A DNA stretch of 64,000 nucleotides from Nonomuraea sp. NBC_00507 (GTDB taxonomy: Bacteria > Actinomycetota > Actinomycetes > Streptosporangiales > Streptosporangiaceae): assembly GCF_036013525.1 (NCBI RefSeq), contig NZ_CP107853.1:930001-994000 (forward strand), written 5' to 3'. Each line of letters opens with the position of its first letter. Position 1 is the first letter of the stretch. Positions 56,314 through 64,000 of this stretch are shown here, one piece after another. The notes under the pieces are model-generated. The model had not been told where the DNA came from. It saw only the letters and a program-made list of their open reading frames with translations, and searched no databases. The translations under genes were made by a program, and so were the position numbers.

Positions 56314-57638
56314 CTACGCGGCCGCCCCGTGCGGGGTGGTGCGGGTGGGCCCGCCATGAGGTGCTTGACGCTTCAGCGGCCCCAGTACGGCAGGGCCTCC
56401 ACGTCCGGTGACCGCCCGTCCGGCGGCTGAGTTATACCGATACGACTGGGTGCGGGCGGCGTTGACGTCGGCGTTGCCGATCCACCCGCAGGCTGGGTTC
56501 TTGCACACGAACCGGGACTGACTCTGGCGGGAGCCTTCGATGATCGTGTGGCAGGCGTGGCATTCCTGGCTGGTGCCCGGCGCAGGGACGAAGACGACCT
56601 TGCCGCCCTTGCCGGTGGCCTTGTAGGTGAGGAACTCGGCGGTGCGCCCCCACGCCTCGGTGGCGATGGCCCGGTTCAGGCCCCGCTTTTGGGCGACGTT
56701 CTTGCCAGGCGCTTCGATGGTGCCGGAGGCGCTCGCCATCATGTTTGTGACCTTGAGGTCTTCGAGCACGATGACGGAGAACCGGTCGGTGAGTTTGGCG
56801 GTGGTCTGGTGCTGCCAGTCGATGGCCCGGCGCATGGCTTTCGCGCGCAGGCGGGCGATCTGGTCGTAGGTGTGCTTCAGCCGGTTGCTAGTGGGCCGGC
56901 CGGGTTTCGCGGCTCGTTTCTGGCGGGCGGCTTTGCGCTCGAGCCGGAGCAGGCGCTCCTGCTCCCCGCCGGACAGCCATTCTTTACGGTGGAAGATCTT
57001 CTCTCCGGTGGACAGCGCCAACGGTACGGCGATGCCCCGGTCGATCGCGGTGTGCGGCCCCGGATGCGGGGCGGGCACCGGCTGCTCGCTCTGGATACGG
57101 AACACGATGTGCCACCCGGTGGCCTCCTTCACCAGCCGCGCCCCGGTGATCTTCCCATCCCGGCTGCCCTTGGTGACCCCGGGCAGGTCTTTGGTCCATC
57201 GGAAGCGGACCCGGCCGAGTTTGGGGATGGTGACCGCGCCCCACCGGCGGTTGATCCGGGTGATGTTCAGGTCCCGCGCCTGGGGGACGTCCACGGCCAT
57301 CCGGGAGCGGAACCGGCTCTTGAACGTGGGGCGTTCGGCCGGGTGGTCGGGGTTGAAGTAGTTGGCCCACGCCTGCCGGTAGGTCTTCAGCACGGCCTGT
57401 GCCGCTTGGGCGGGCAGGTCGTTGAGCCAGTCGATCTCTTTGCGGCGGCCCGGATGGCCTCGTCGCATTGGGCGAGGGAGGCGAACCGGCCCTGCCGGAA
57501 GGTGAAGAACTCGTGCAGCAGGTTCCACAGCGTGCGCGCGTTGTGCGCCTGGCCGTCCAAGACGGCGCTCTGCCGCTGGTCCAACTCCAGGCGGGTGACA
57601 TGAGCGCGGTTGCGTTTCTCCTGCTCCACGCGGCTCAT
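56314..57638 (-). pseudogene. tnpB: TnpB RNA-guided nuclease gene with a single-base frameshift
   Basis: The N-terminus starts at ATG 57638 (MSRVEQEKRNRAHVTRLELD ... QCDEAIRAA). Near 57447 a missing C (GCCGCC-GCAAAG instead of GCCGCCCGCAAAG) shifts the frame; the remainder (RKEIDWLNDLPAQAAQAVLK onward) is open to 56314. The RuvC acidic triad is intact: AIDRGI, VLEDLKV and GNADVNAA. The CHAC/CKNPACG zinc finger is also intact. The rejoined product would be about 440 residues. It is either a recent pseudogene or needs ribosomal frameshifting. Confidence 0.8.
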
Positions 57639-57653
57639 TCTATCGTTTGGTGT

Positions 57654-58085
57654 ATGTCACCGCGCTGGGAACCGAACCCCGACATCAGAAAGGGGCGTCA
57701 CTGCGTCCACGATCTGTCCGCGCATTTGGTGTTTGTCACGAAATATCGGCGGGACGCACTCACCGACCCGATGCTGACGCGCTGTGAACAGATCATGAAA
57801 GAGGTGTGCGAGAAGTTCGACTGCCAGCTGACCGACTTCAACGGCGAGCACGACCACGTCCATCTCCTGGTCCGCTACCCGCCCAAGGTCGCAATCTCCT
57901 CCCTCGTCAACTCCCTCAAGGGCGTCTCGGCCCGCTACCTCCGCCAGGAATACAGCGTCCACGTCCGCACATACCTGTGGGGCGGGCATTTCTGGTCCCG
58001 CTCCTACTATGCGGGCTCGACCGGCGACGCGAACGAGGCCACCGTCCGCACCTACCTCCAGTCCCAGGACCGGCACCAGAAATGA
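57654..58085 (+). CDS. tnpA: IS200/IS605 TnpA transposase (HUH, Y1)
   Basis: 143 residues from ATG 57654. FNGEHDHVHLLVRYPP contains the HUH metal site (HDHVH) and the C-terminal helix FWSRSYYAGSTGDANEATVR the nucleophilic Tyr. Length and motifs are complete, so it should be active. It cuts and joins single-stranded DNA at the subterminal hairpins, excising and inserting the element without target duplication. Confidence 0.92.
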   Translation: MSPRWEPNPDIRKGRHCVHDLSAHLVFVTKYRRDALTDPMLTRCEQIMKEVCEKFDCQLTDFNGEHDHVHLLVRYPPKVAISSLVNSLKGVSARYLRQEYSVHVRTYLWGGHFWSRSYYAGSTGDANEATVRTYLQSQDRHQK

Positions 58086-58174
58086 GACAAGACAAGACGT
58101 GGATCACGACCGGTTCCAAAGCGCGGGTCAGGGCACGCTCAGGCCCTTGGGGGCCTTCCCGCGCGGGCCTACAC

Positions 58175-58194
58175 CTCCCGCCTGAAGGCGGGAG
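58175..58194. repeat. Left-end subterminal hairpin of the IS200/IS605 element
   Basis: CTCCCGCC-TGAA-GGCGGGAG is a perfect 8-bp stem with a 4-nt loop, 17 bp from the inferred element tip at 58211. Such imperfectly placed hairpins are the recognition sites of TnpA. Confidence 0.85.
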
Positions 58195-58211
58195 CACTGG
58201 CCCGCACCTCG

Positions 58212-58679
58212 GTAGATCGCGGAGGTCTCCGCGACCTGATGGGCGCCGATCGAGGCGACGGTGACGAAGTGGCCGCTCCCCTGGCCCTGGAAGATCGGCA
58301 GCGTCGCGGCGATGCCGTTGAGCAGGCCGCGCACGTTCACATCGAGCATCCGCTCCCACTCCTCGACCAGCAGCGCGTCGAGGCGGGACAGGAGCATCAC
58401 GCCGGCATTGCCGACCAGCACATCCAGCCGCCCGTACGACGTCACCACTTCTTCGGCCACCTCATGGAAGCGGGCGCCGTCGGTGACGTCGAGGGGGCGT
58501 GCCTCCGCGGAGAAGCCTGCGACAGACAGGTCATCGGCGATCGTTTTGATGCGATCGGTTCGGCGGGCTGTGAGGATCACATGATGGCCGGCGGCCGCGA
58601 GCGTACGAGCGGTGGCCGCGCCGATGCCGCTGCTCGCGCCGGTCACCAGCACGACCTTGCGTTCAGGTGTCTTTGTCAT
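58212..58679 (-). pseudogene. N-terminal part of the IS-interrupted SDR gene
   Basis: 156 codons from ATG 58679: MTKTPERKVVLVTGASSGIG, ARPLDVTDGARFHEVAEEVV, LDVLVGNAGVMLLSRLDALL and VTVASIGAHQVAETSAIY, ending at the catalytic Tyr codon TAC. The element follows immediately, and translation would continue for several codons into the IS left end. The gene is divergent from an MmyB-like XRE regulator. Confidence 0.85.
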
Positions 58680-58781
58680 GGTTTCGAGCTTCGGGTACGT
58701 GGCGGGGGTGGCCCAGGCCGCTGTGAGCCTGGGAGCACCGCACCCACCCTCGGCCGGCGGGTCACGCCTACGCTTGATGGC

Positions 58782-59603
58782 ATGACGGAAACGCCTCTGG
58801 GGGACTTCCTCCGCAGCCACCGGGCTCGCGTACGCCCCGAAGACGCCGGCCTGCCCGCCGGCTCGCGGCGGCGCGTACCGGGGCTGCGGCGCGAGGAGGT
58901 CGCGATGCTGGCCGACGTCAGCGTGGACTATTACGTACGGCTGGAGCAAGGCCGGGAACGCAACCCGTCACCACAGGTCCTGTCCGCGTTGGGGGCCGTT
59001 CTCCACCTCGACGATGACGCCCGCGCCCACCTGTTCCGGCTCGCCGGCCTCACCCCGCGGCCCGCCTGGTCCGCCCCCGAACGCGTGGACCCCGAGCTGC
59101 TGCAGCTGCTCGACGGCTGGCCGCACAACCCGGCGCTGGTGCTCGGGCGGGCCTACGACGTGCTCGCCGGCAACCGGCTCGGATACGCGCTCTTCGAAGG
59201 CTTCCACGGCGGCGCCAACCTCCTGGTCAAACTCTTCCTCGATCCGGACGCGCGGTCGTTCTACGGGGATTGGGAGGCCGCCGCCGTCAACACGGTGGCC
59301 GGCTTCCGGCTGCTCCACGGGCAATATCCGCACCATCCACGCGTACGCGAGGTGCTGGGCCTCATGCTGGACCGGAGTCCTGAGTTCGCGGAGCTGTGGC
59401 GGCGGAACGAGGCGCGCGGCAAACGCGCCGAGGTGAAGACCTTTCACCACCGCGACGTCGGCGAACTCACCCTGCGCATGCAGAGCTTCGACGTGCGCGC
59501 CGCGCCCGGCCAGCAACTCGTCGTCTACCACGCCGAACCCGGCTCCCCCAGCGCCGACGCGCTCGCCCTGCTCGGCACCCTCGCCGTCACCGCCGATCAG
59601 TAG
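58782..59603 (+). CDS. XRE regulator with MmyB-like ligand domain
   Basis: 273 residues from ATG 58782. N-terminal HTH: LGDFLRSHRARVRPEDAGLP, VPGLRREEVAMLADVSVDYY, VRLEQGRERNPSPQVLSALG. The C-terminal domain, PHNPALVLGRAYDVLAGNRL ... RLLHGQYPHHPRVREVLGLM ... LTLRMQSFDVRAAPGQQLVV, is the MmyB-like ligand-binding module common in actinomycetes. It is divergent from the broken SDR gene, which it probably controlled. Its 3' end overlaps the convergent WYL gene by 17 bp. Confidence 0.92.
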   Translation: MTETPLGDFLRSHRARVRPEDAGLPAGSRRRVPGLRREEVAMLADVSVDYYVRLEQGRERNPSPQVLSALGAVLHLDDDARAHLFRLAGLTPRPAWSAPERVDPELLQLLDGWPHNPALVLGRAYDVLAGNRLGYALFEGFHGGANLLVKLFLDPDARSFYGDWEAAAVNTVAGFRLLHGQYPHHPRVREVLGLMLDRSPEFAELWRRNEARGKRAEVKTFHHRDVGELTLRMQSFDVRAAPGQQLVVYHAEPGSPSADALALLGTLAVTADQ

Positions 59604-60561
59604 CAACGCGGGCGGCCATCGCCGCGAGGCGGCGGGCGAGCCGGGCAATGGCCTCCCGCAGCTCCGGAGGCTCCAGCACCTCCGCCTCGAAGCCCATCCG
59701 GGCCACGTGCACGGCCAGCCAGTCCAGGTCATCCCCGCCGACGACGAGCACGCACCACCCGTCGCGATCGTCCTCGACGCGCCCCACCTGAGGCGGCACC
59801 AGCTCCTGGACCTGGTCGGCCCTGGCGTGCACCCGCACCCGGGCGAGATAGCGGTACGGCGCTTCCGTCACGCCCCGCTGCACGAAGGCGACCGGGTCCG
59901 GATGTTCCCTCGCCCGGAAGCGCCAGGTCGTCGCCGCCACGTCGCGCATCCGGTCCAGCCGGAAGGTGCGCCAGTCGTCGCGGTCGACGTCCCAGGCCAT
60001 CAGGTACCAGCGGCGGCCGGTGGCGACCATCCGCACCGGCTCGACCGTGCGCTCGCGGTCCCCGCCGTCGCGGCCGGCGTACCGGAACCGCACCCGCACG
60101 GCGTCGCGACAGGCCCGCGCGAGCGTCACCAGCAGCTCCGGGTCGATCTCGATCCCGGGGCCGACCAGGGTCTCGGTGGCGCCGTGCACCGCCCGGACCT
60201 CGGCGCGCAGCCGGGGCGGCATCACCTGGTCGAGCTTCGTCAGCGCCCGCAGCGCCGCCTCTCCCGCCCCGGCGACCGTGCCACCCGACGCCATCCGCAG
60301 GGACACCGCCGTCGCGATCGCCTCCTCGTCGTCGAGGAGCAGCGGCGGCAGCCGGGTGCCCGCACCGAGCTGGTAGCCGCCGCCGACGCCCGCCGTCGCG
60401 TGCACGGGGTAGCCGAGCGCGCGCAGCCGCTCCACGTCGCGACGCACCGAGCGGTCGGTGACCCCCAGCTCGGCGGCGAGCTCGGTGGCGGTCCAGGACG
60501 GCCGGTGCTGCAGCAGCGCGAGCATCCGCAGCACCCGCTCGGTCGTCGCCTCGACGGTCAC
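59587..60561 (-). CDS. WYL-domain (YafY/PafC-like) transcriptional regulator
   Basis: 324 residues from GTG 60561. N-terminal HTH-11: RVLRMLALLQHRPSWTATEL, AAELGVTDRSVRRDVERLRA, LGYPVHATAGVGGGYQLGAG. The central WYL domain includes RRWYLMAWDVDRDDWRTFRL, and the C-terminal WCX-like extension includes DDLDWLAVHVARMGFEAEVL. WYL domains bind nucleic-acid or nucleotide ligands. It is divergent from the DinB/VOC pair and likely regulates it. Confidence 0.92.
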   Translation of the reverse strand: MTVEATTERVLRMLALLQHRPSWTATELAAELGVTDRSVRRDVERLRALGYPVHATAGVGGGYQLGAGTRLPPLLLDDEEAIATAVSLRMASGGTVAGAGEAALRALTKLDQVMPPRLRAEVRAVHGATETLVGPGIEIDPELLVTLARACRDAVRVRFRYAGRDGGDRERTVEPVRMVATGRRWYLMAWDVDRDDWRTFRLDRMRDVAATTWRFRAREHPDPVAFVQRGVTEAPYRYLARVRVHARADQVQELVPPQVGRVEDDRDGWCVLVVGGDDLDWLAVHVARMGFEAEVLEPPELREAIARLARRLAAMAARVATDRR

Positions 60562-60623
60562 GCGCTCATCGTCCCACAGATCACGGAACGACTCTGTCCG
60601 CTATATGCGGCAAGGTGAGCACC

Positions 60624-61208
60624 ATGACCGAACAGACCTGGAATCCCCTGCTCCGAGAGCAGATCGACTGGCATTGGACCGAGCAGCTGCGCGGTCGCCT
60701 CGACGGGCTCACCGACGACGAGTACTTCTGGGAGCCCGCGCCCGGCTGCTGGAGCGTGCGCCCGCGCGGCACCGGCACCGCACCGGTGCAGGGCGGGTCC
60801 GGCGCGATGACCATCGACTTCGCGATGCCGATGCCCGATCCGCCACCGTTCACGACGATCGCCTGGCGACTCGGGCACGTGATCGTCGGCGTGCTCGGGA
60901 TGCGCAACGCCGCGCACTTCGGTCGCGCGGCCACCGACTACCAGTCGTTCGAGTACGCCGCGACCGCGGACACGGCGCTGACCCAGCTCGACGCCGAGTA
61001 CGCCACGTGGCTGGCCGGGGTCGAGTCCCTCGGCGAAACCGGCCTCGCCCGCCCGTGCGGGGAGGCGGAGGGACCGTACGCCGAGCGTCCTCTGGCAGCC
61101 CTGGTGCTGCACATCAACCGCGAGCTGATCCACCATCTGGCCGAGGTGTGCCTGCTCCGCGACCTCTACCTGCACACCCACCAGCAGATCCGACAGGAGG
61201 CGAGCTGA
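60624..61208 (+). CDS. DinB family protein
   Basis: 194 residues from ATG 60624 (GTG 60615 possible). It has WNPLLREQIDWHWTEQLRGR, FTTIAWRLGHVIVGVLGMRN and LAALVLHINRELIHHLAEVC, with the three histidines of the DinB/YfiT metal site. It is probably a metal-dependent thiol transferase-like protein; an actinobacterial role with mycothiol is plausible but unproven. A single base separates its stop from the VOC gene start. Confidence 0.85.
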   Translation: MTEQTWNPLLREQIDWHWTEQLRGRLDGLTDDEYFWEPAPGCWSVRPRGTGTAPVQGGSGAMTIDFAMPMPDPPPFTTIAWRLGHVIVGVLGMRNAAHFGRAATDYQSFEYAATADTALTQLDAEYATWLAGVESLGETGLARPCGEAEGPYAERPLAALVLHINRELIHHLAEVCLLRDLYLHTHQQIRQEAS

Positions 61209-61209
61209 G

Positions 61210-61647
61210 ATGGCCCGCGACGTACAGATCACCTTCGACTGCGCCGACCCGGCCGGGTTGTCGGCATTCTGGGCCGAAGCCCTCGGCTACCGGCTGCAGG
61301 ACCCGCCCCCCGGCTTCACGTCGTGGGAGCAGGCCCTGGAGGCGATGGGCGTGCCGCCCGAGCGCCGCAACGACGCCTCGGCGGTGGTCGACCCCAAGGG
61401 CTCCGGGCCGCGACTGTTCTTTCAACGGGTGCCGGAGGGCAAGCAGGCCAAGAACCGCGTGCACCTCGATGTGCGGGCCGCTCCCGGGCTCGAGGGCGAC
61501 GCGCGGATGGCGGCCCTGGAGGCAGAGGCCGAACGGCTCGTCTCCCACGGCGCCACCCGGCTCCAGCGCTACGAGCCCGCTCCCCCTCTCGGCGCCGGTC
61601 ACATCATGATGGCCGACCCCGAGGGCAACGAGTTCTGCCTCGACTGA
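61210..61647 (+). CDS. VOC family protein
   Basis: 145 residues. It has MARDVQITFDCADPAGLSAF, WAEALGYRLQDPPPGFTSWE, KNRVHLDVRAAPGLEGDARM and HIMMADPEGNEFCLD: a complete glyoxalase/dioxygenase-fold unit. It is translated directly after the DinB gene, so both probably handle the same electrophile or drug. Substrate unknown. Confidence 0.88.
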   Translation: MARDVQITFDCADPAGLSAFWAEALGYRLQDPPPGFTSWEQALEAMGVPPERRNDASAVVDPKGSGPRLFFQRVPEGKQAKNRVHLDVRAAPGLEGDARMAALEAEAERLVSHGATRLQRYEPAPPLGAGHIMMADPEGNEFCLD

Positions 61648-61735
61648 TCAGTCGCGCGGCGGGTGAGCGATTTCTTCACTTAACCTCCCCAAAATGCGGT
61701 AAACATCGGCGCCGTTCGGGCGGTCGGATAAGGGC

Positions 61736-62797
61736 GTGAGGTTCTTCGTCGCCCAGATGTTCCGCTTCGCGTGGGCCGAGGCGAAGTCGTGCGCGTTCGC
61801 GGTCGCCCTGTTCGCGGGGCTCGCCGCTTCGTCTGTCCTGCCGCTGCCGATCCCGCGCTATGACGCGCTGCTGGTCTATGCCGTGGCAGTGGCCGTGATC
61901 TTCCGTGCGCTGCGGTGGGAGAGCAGTCAGGAGACGGCCGTCATCGCCGCGTTCCATGTGGTCGGGCTGGCCTTTGAGATGATCAAGGTACGGCTCGGCT
62001 CGTGGAGCTATCCCGAGGATGCCTATACCAAGGTGGGCGGGGTGCCGCTGTACAGCGGGTTCCTCTACGCCGCCGTGGGCAGCTACGTCTGCTCGGCCTG
62101 GCGGATCTTCTCGTTGCGCCTGGTGGCCTACCGAACGGTGCCGGTGACCCTGGTGGCGCTGGCGATCTACGTCAACTTCGTCAGTCAGCACTGGTGGATC
62201 GACCTGCGGATCCCGCTGGCCCTCGCGCTCGTCCTGGTCACGTGGGGGACGGTGGTGCACTTCACCGTGGGCGAGCACCGATACCAGATGCCGCTGGCGC
62301 TGTCGTTCACGCTCATCGGGTTCTTCTTGTGGGTGGCCGAGAACATCGCGACCTACCTCGGCGCCTGGCAGTACCCGTACCAGCGGGAGACCTGGCAGCT
62401 GGTCCACCCCGCCAAGTTCGGGGCCTGGGCGCTGCTGGTCAGCGTCACGTTCGTGATGGTTGCCTCCTGGCAGGCGAGCCAGGGACGGCTGCACCTGCCG
62501 ACGGCCTCCCGGGACTGCTACGGCGGCTGGGCGCTGCCGCTGCGCCGCGTCCCTCTACTCCAAGGGAAGCAGCCCGCGTTGGAAGGCGACGGCGACGGCG
62601 GCCGCGCGGTCGTTGACGCCGAGCTTGGCGTAAATGTGCAGCACGTGGGTCTTGACCGTGGCCTCGCTGATGAACAGGCGGGCGGCCGCCTCGCGGTTGG
62701 TGGTGCCCTGGGCGATCAGCTTCAGGATCTCCAGCTCCCGGGTGCTCAGCGGGTCGACCGGAGTGCGTACCTGACCGAGCAGGCGGGTGGCGACTGA
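61736..62797 (+). CDS. DUF817 integral membrane protein with an extended C-terminus
   Basis: 353 residues from GTG 61736. Residues 1-265 form about eight membrane helices with conserved blocks (LPIPRYDALLVYAVAVAVIF; VRLGSWSYPEDAYTKVGGVP; ALSFTLIGFFLWVAENIATY), matching DUF817, whose members are usually about 260-290 residues. From residue 274 the frame runs antisense through the end of the response-regulator gene (62555-62797), giving a tail that is probably not conserved. The original stop appears to be lost. Function of DUF817 unknown. Confidence 0.8.
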   Translation: MRFFVAQMFRFAWAEAKSCAFAVALFAGLAASSVLPLPIPRYDALLVYAVAVAVIFRALRWESSQETAVIAAFHVVGLAFEMIKVRLGSWSYPEDAYTKVGGVPLYSGFLYAAVGSYVCSAWRIFSLRLVAYRTVPVTLVALAIYVNFVSQHWWIDLRIPLALALVLVTWGTVVHFTVGEHRYQMPLALSFTLIGFFLWVAENIATYLGAWQYPYQRETWQLVHPAKFGAWALLVSVTFVMVASWQASQGRLHLPTASRDCYGGWALPLRRVPLLQGKQPALEGDGDGGRAVVDAELGVNVQHVGLDRGLADEQAGGRLAVGGALGDQLQDLQLPGAQRVDRSAYLTEQAGGD

Positions 62798-63190
62798 TGG
62801 GGCGAGTGCGGCCTCGCCGCGCGCCGCCGCGGCCACGGCCCGCACGAGCTCGTCGCGAAGGGCGTCCTTGAGGAGGTAGCCCGTGGCGCCGGCCTCGATC
62901 GCGGGCAGCACGTCGCTGTCGGTGTCGTACGTGGTCAAGACGAGCACGCGGGCCTTGAGGCCCAGCCTGGCCAGCTCCCTGATGGCCGTCACCCCGTCCA
63001 TCCTGGGCATACGCAGGTCCATGAGGATGACATCGGGGTCCAGTGCCCGGGCGAGCTCGACTGCTTGGGCGCCGTCGCCGGCCTCGGCCAGCACCTCGAA
63101 GCCGGGATCGCCGGTGAACATGCCGCGCAGGCCGTCACGGACGATGGGGTGATCGTCGGCGATCAGCAGCCGGATGGGGGCCTCAGACAC
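62555..63190 (-). CDS. NarL/LuxR-type response regulator
   Basis: 211 residues from GTG 63190. Receiver domain: IRLLIADDHPIVRDGLRGMF, phospho-acceptor Asp in VILMDLRMPRMDG, and VLVLTTYDTDSDVLPAIEAG. C-terminal LuxR HTH: LSTRELEILKLIAQGTTNRE, AAARLFISEATVKTHVLHIY. Its start overlaps the histidine kinase stop by 8 bp. It is the output half of the two-component system at the right edge; its targets may include itself or a transporter outside the window. Confidence 0.93.
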   Translation of the reverse strand: MSEAPIRLLIADDHPIVRDGLRGMFTGDPGFEVLAEAGDGAQAVELARALDPDVILMDLRMPRMDGVTAIRELARLGLKARVLVLTTYDTDSDVLPAIEAGATGYLLKDALRDELVRAVAAAARGEAALAPSVATRLLGQVRTPVDPLSTRELEILKLIAQGTTNREAAARLFISEATVKTHVLHIYAKLGVNDRAAAVAVAFQRGLLPLE

Positions 63191-64000
63191 TCCGGGTCTC
63201 CTCGAACGTCTCCTTGAAGGGCTCCTTGAGTATGGCCGGGACCGCAGCGGAGATCGCGGTGCCCGCGCCCGGCTCGGACTCCACCTCGAAGCGGCCGGCC
63301 AGGCGGGTGACCCGGTTACGCATCGACGCCAGGCCGAAGCCGCCCCCGTCCACGGCGCGGGCCGGGTCGAAGCCGGCGCCGTCGTCGCGTACGTCCAGGG
63401 TGATCACGTCCTCCATGTACGACAGTGTGACCCCCACCCGGGACGCCCTGGCGTGCTTGGCGATGTTGGCGAGGGCCTCCTGTGCGATGCGGAGCAGGGT
63501 GGCCTCCACCTCCGGATGCAGCGCGCGGACCGTGCCGATCGTGGTCGCTTCCGCGCGTACACCGTTCAACTCCGACCACCCGGCGGTGATCTCCGCGAGG
63601 GCGTCGGGCAGCGGCGTCGTCTCCAGCTTCCCGGGCCCTACGGCATGTACGGATCTGCGGGCCTCGGCGAGGCTCTCGCGGGCCAGCCGGGTCGCGTTGT
63701 CGAGGTGCCGCCGCCATGCGGAGGGATCGGCCTCGGCACGCACGGCAGCCTGGAGCTGGGTGATGATGCCGGTCAGGCCCTGGGCGAGAGTGTCGTGGAT
63801 CTCCCCCGCCATGCGCTGGCGCTCGTCCAGCACACCCGCCTCGCGGGCCTGGACGAGGAGCTGAGCGTGCAGGCCGGCGTTCTCCCGCATCGTCTCCTCC
63901 AGCCGCGCCACCATGCTCTTGCGCTCGGCGCTGCGCTCGGCCGTGACCTCGCCGACGAAGCTGAACAGGCTGACCACGGCCACGATCGCGGCGGTGAAGA
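63183..64000 (-). CDS. HisKA_3-type sensor histidine kinase, partial (N-terminus outside window)
   Basis: The visible 272 codons carry the end of a membrane segment (FTAAIVAVVSLFSFVGE), a coiled linker (RKSMVARLEETMRENAGLHA), the phospho-acceptor box RQRMAGEIHDTLAQGLTGII with its His, and the ATPase domain (LLRIAQEALANIAKHARASR, VRDDGAGFDP, GGFGLASMRNRV). The reading frame is open at base 64000, so the gene continues right of the window. It pairs with the NarL-type regulator downstream. Confidence 0.92.
   Translation of the reverse strand, partial: FTAAIVAVVSLFSFVGEVTAERSAERKSMVARLEETMRENAGLHAQLLVQAREAGVLDERQRMAGEIHDTLAQGLTGIITQLQAAVRAEADPSAWRRHLDNATRLARESLAEARRSVHAVGPGKLETTPLPDALAEITAGWSELNGVRAEATTIGTVRALHPEVEATLLRIAQEALANIAKHARASRVGVTLSYMEDVITLDVRDDGAGFDPARAVDGGGFGLASMRNRVTRLAGRFEVESEPGAGTAISAAVPAILKEPFKETFEETRSV

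Larger units (their letters stand above)
56271..58211. mobile_element. IS200/IS605 family element (tnpA + tnpB), 1941 bp
   Basis: It contains divergent tnpA (HUH transposase, plus strand) and tnpB (minus strand) separated by 15 bp, the IS605 layout. Boundaries follow from rejoining the SDR gene: 56270 and 58212 are adjacent in the empty site, with no target duplication. On the minus strand the left end carries a CTCCCGCC-TTCA-GGCGGGAG hairpin and the right end finishes GGAGGAGCACGTCAA after a CTCC...GGAG stem. The sequence immediately 5' of the left end is ATCTAC. Confidence 0.88.

Noticed and set aside
58175..58194. Strong hairpin considered as a terminator for tnpA
   Set aside because: Its position 17 bp from the reconstructed element tip fits the TnpA recognition hairpin better.

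Overview
The window is high-GC actinobacterial DNA. It carries actinomycete-type regulators (MarR, TetR, WYL, MmyB-like XRE), a PknB-type kinase with WD40 repeats, DUF5994/STAS/SpoIIE stress proteins, an ECF41 sigma relic and an AICE-type conjugative element. Together these suggest a filamentous actinomycete, most likely of the Streptosporangiales; that placement is inferred from family resemblance only.

Bases 1-6611 are the right end of an integrated actinomycete integrative and conjugative element (AICE). A minus-strand train of small overlapping genes leads left towards replication and integration genes that should lie outside the window. A divergent HTH/TPR regulator and a GNAT acetyltransferase sit next to a displaced tRNA-Pro 3' end, which is the attachment site.

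Bases 6612-17639 are accessory chromosome with regulator/enzyme pairs: MarR/quinone oxidoreductase and TetR/azoreductase-SMR exporter. Between them lie gene remains (transposase, ECF41 sigma factor, serine hydrolase, amidohydrolase, methyltransferase), several apparently made by internal deletions or by deletions joining two genes. The stretch ends with a fused lumazine-binding/DHBP-synthase gene behind an FMN riboswitch.

Bases 17982-34319 hold a kinase-WD40 protein and a membrane-anchored beta-propeller protein, then a tightly overlapped polysaccharide operon. The operon has four glycosyltransferases or glycosyltransferase domains plus one more fused to a Wzx-like flippase, and a DUF2206 membrane protein that may be the polymerase. 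Two GH16 glucanase-like enzymes flank it.

Bases 34503-48200 carry more regulator/target pairs, a fatty-acid desaturase with a UBP zinc-finger protein, a SpoIIE phosphatase, a LysR regulator, a three-gene glycosyltransferase/glycosidase-like/GH130 operon, and a DUF5994 gene behind a structured leader followed by a STAS protein. Bases 48200-58680 mix intact enzymes (aldo/keto reductases, MBL hydrolase, SDR, TetR, TOPRIM) with many remnants. An IS200/IS605 element (56271-58211) has cut an SDR gene exactly inside its YxxxK catalytic motif. The window closes with regulators, DinB and VOC proteins, a DUF817 membrane protein and a NarL-type two-component system that runs off the right edge.
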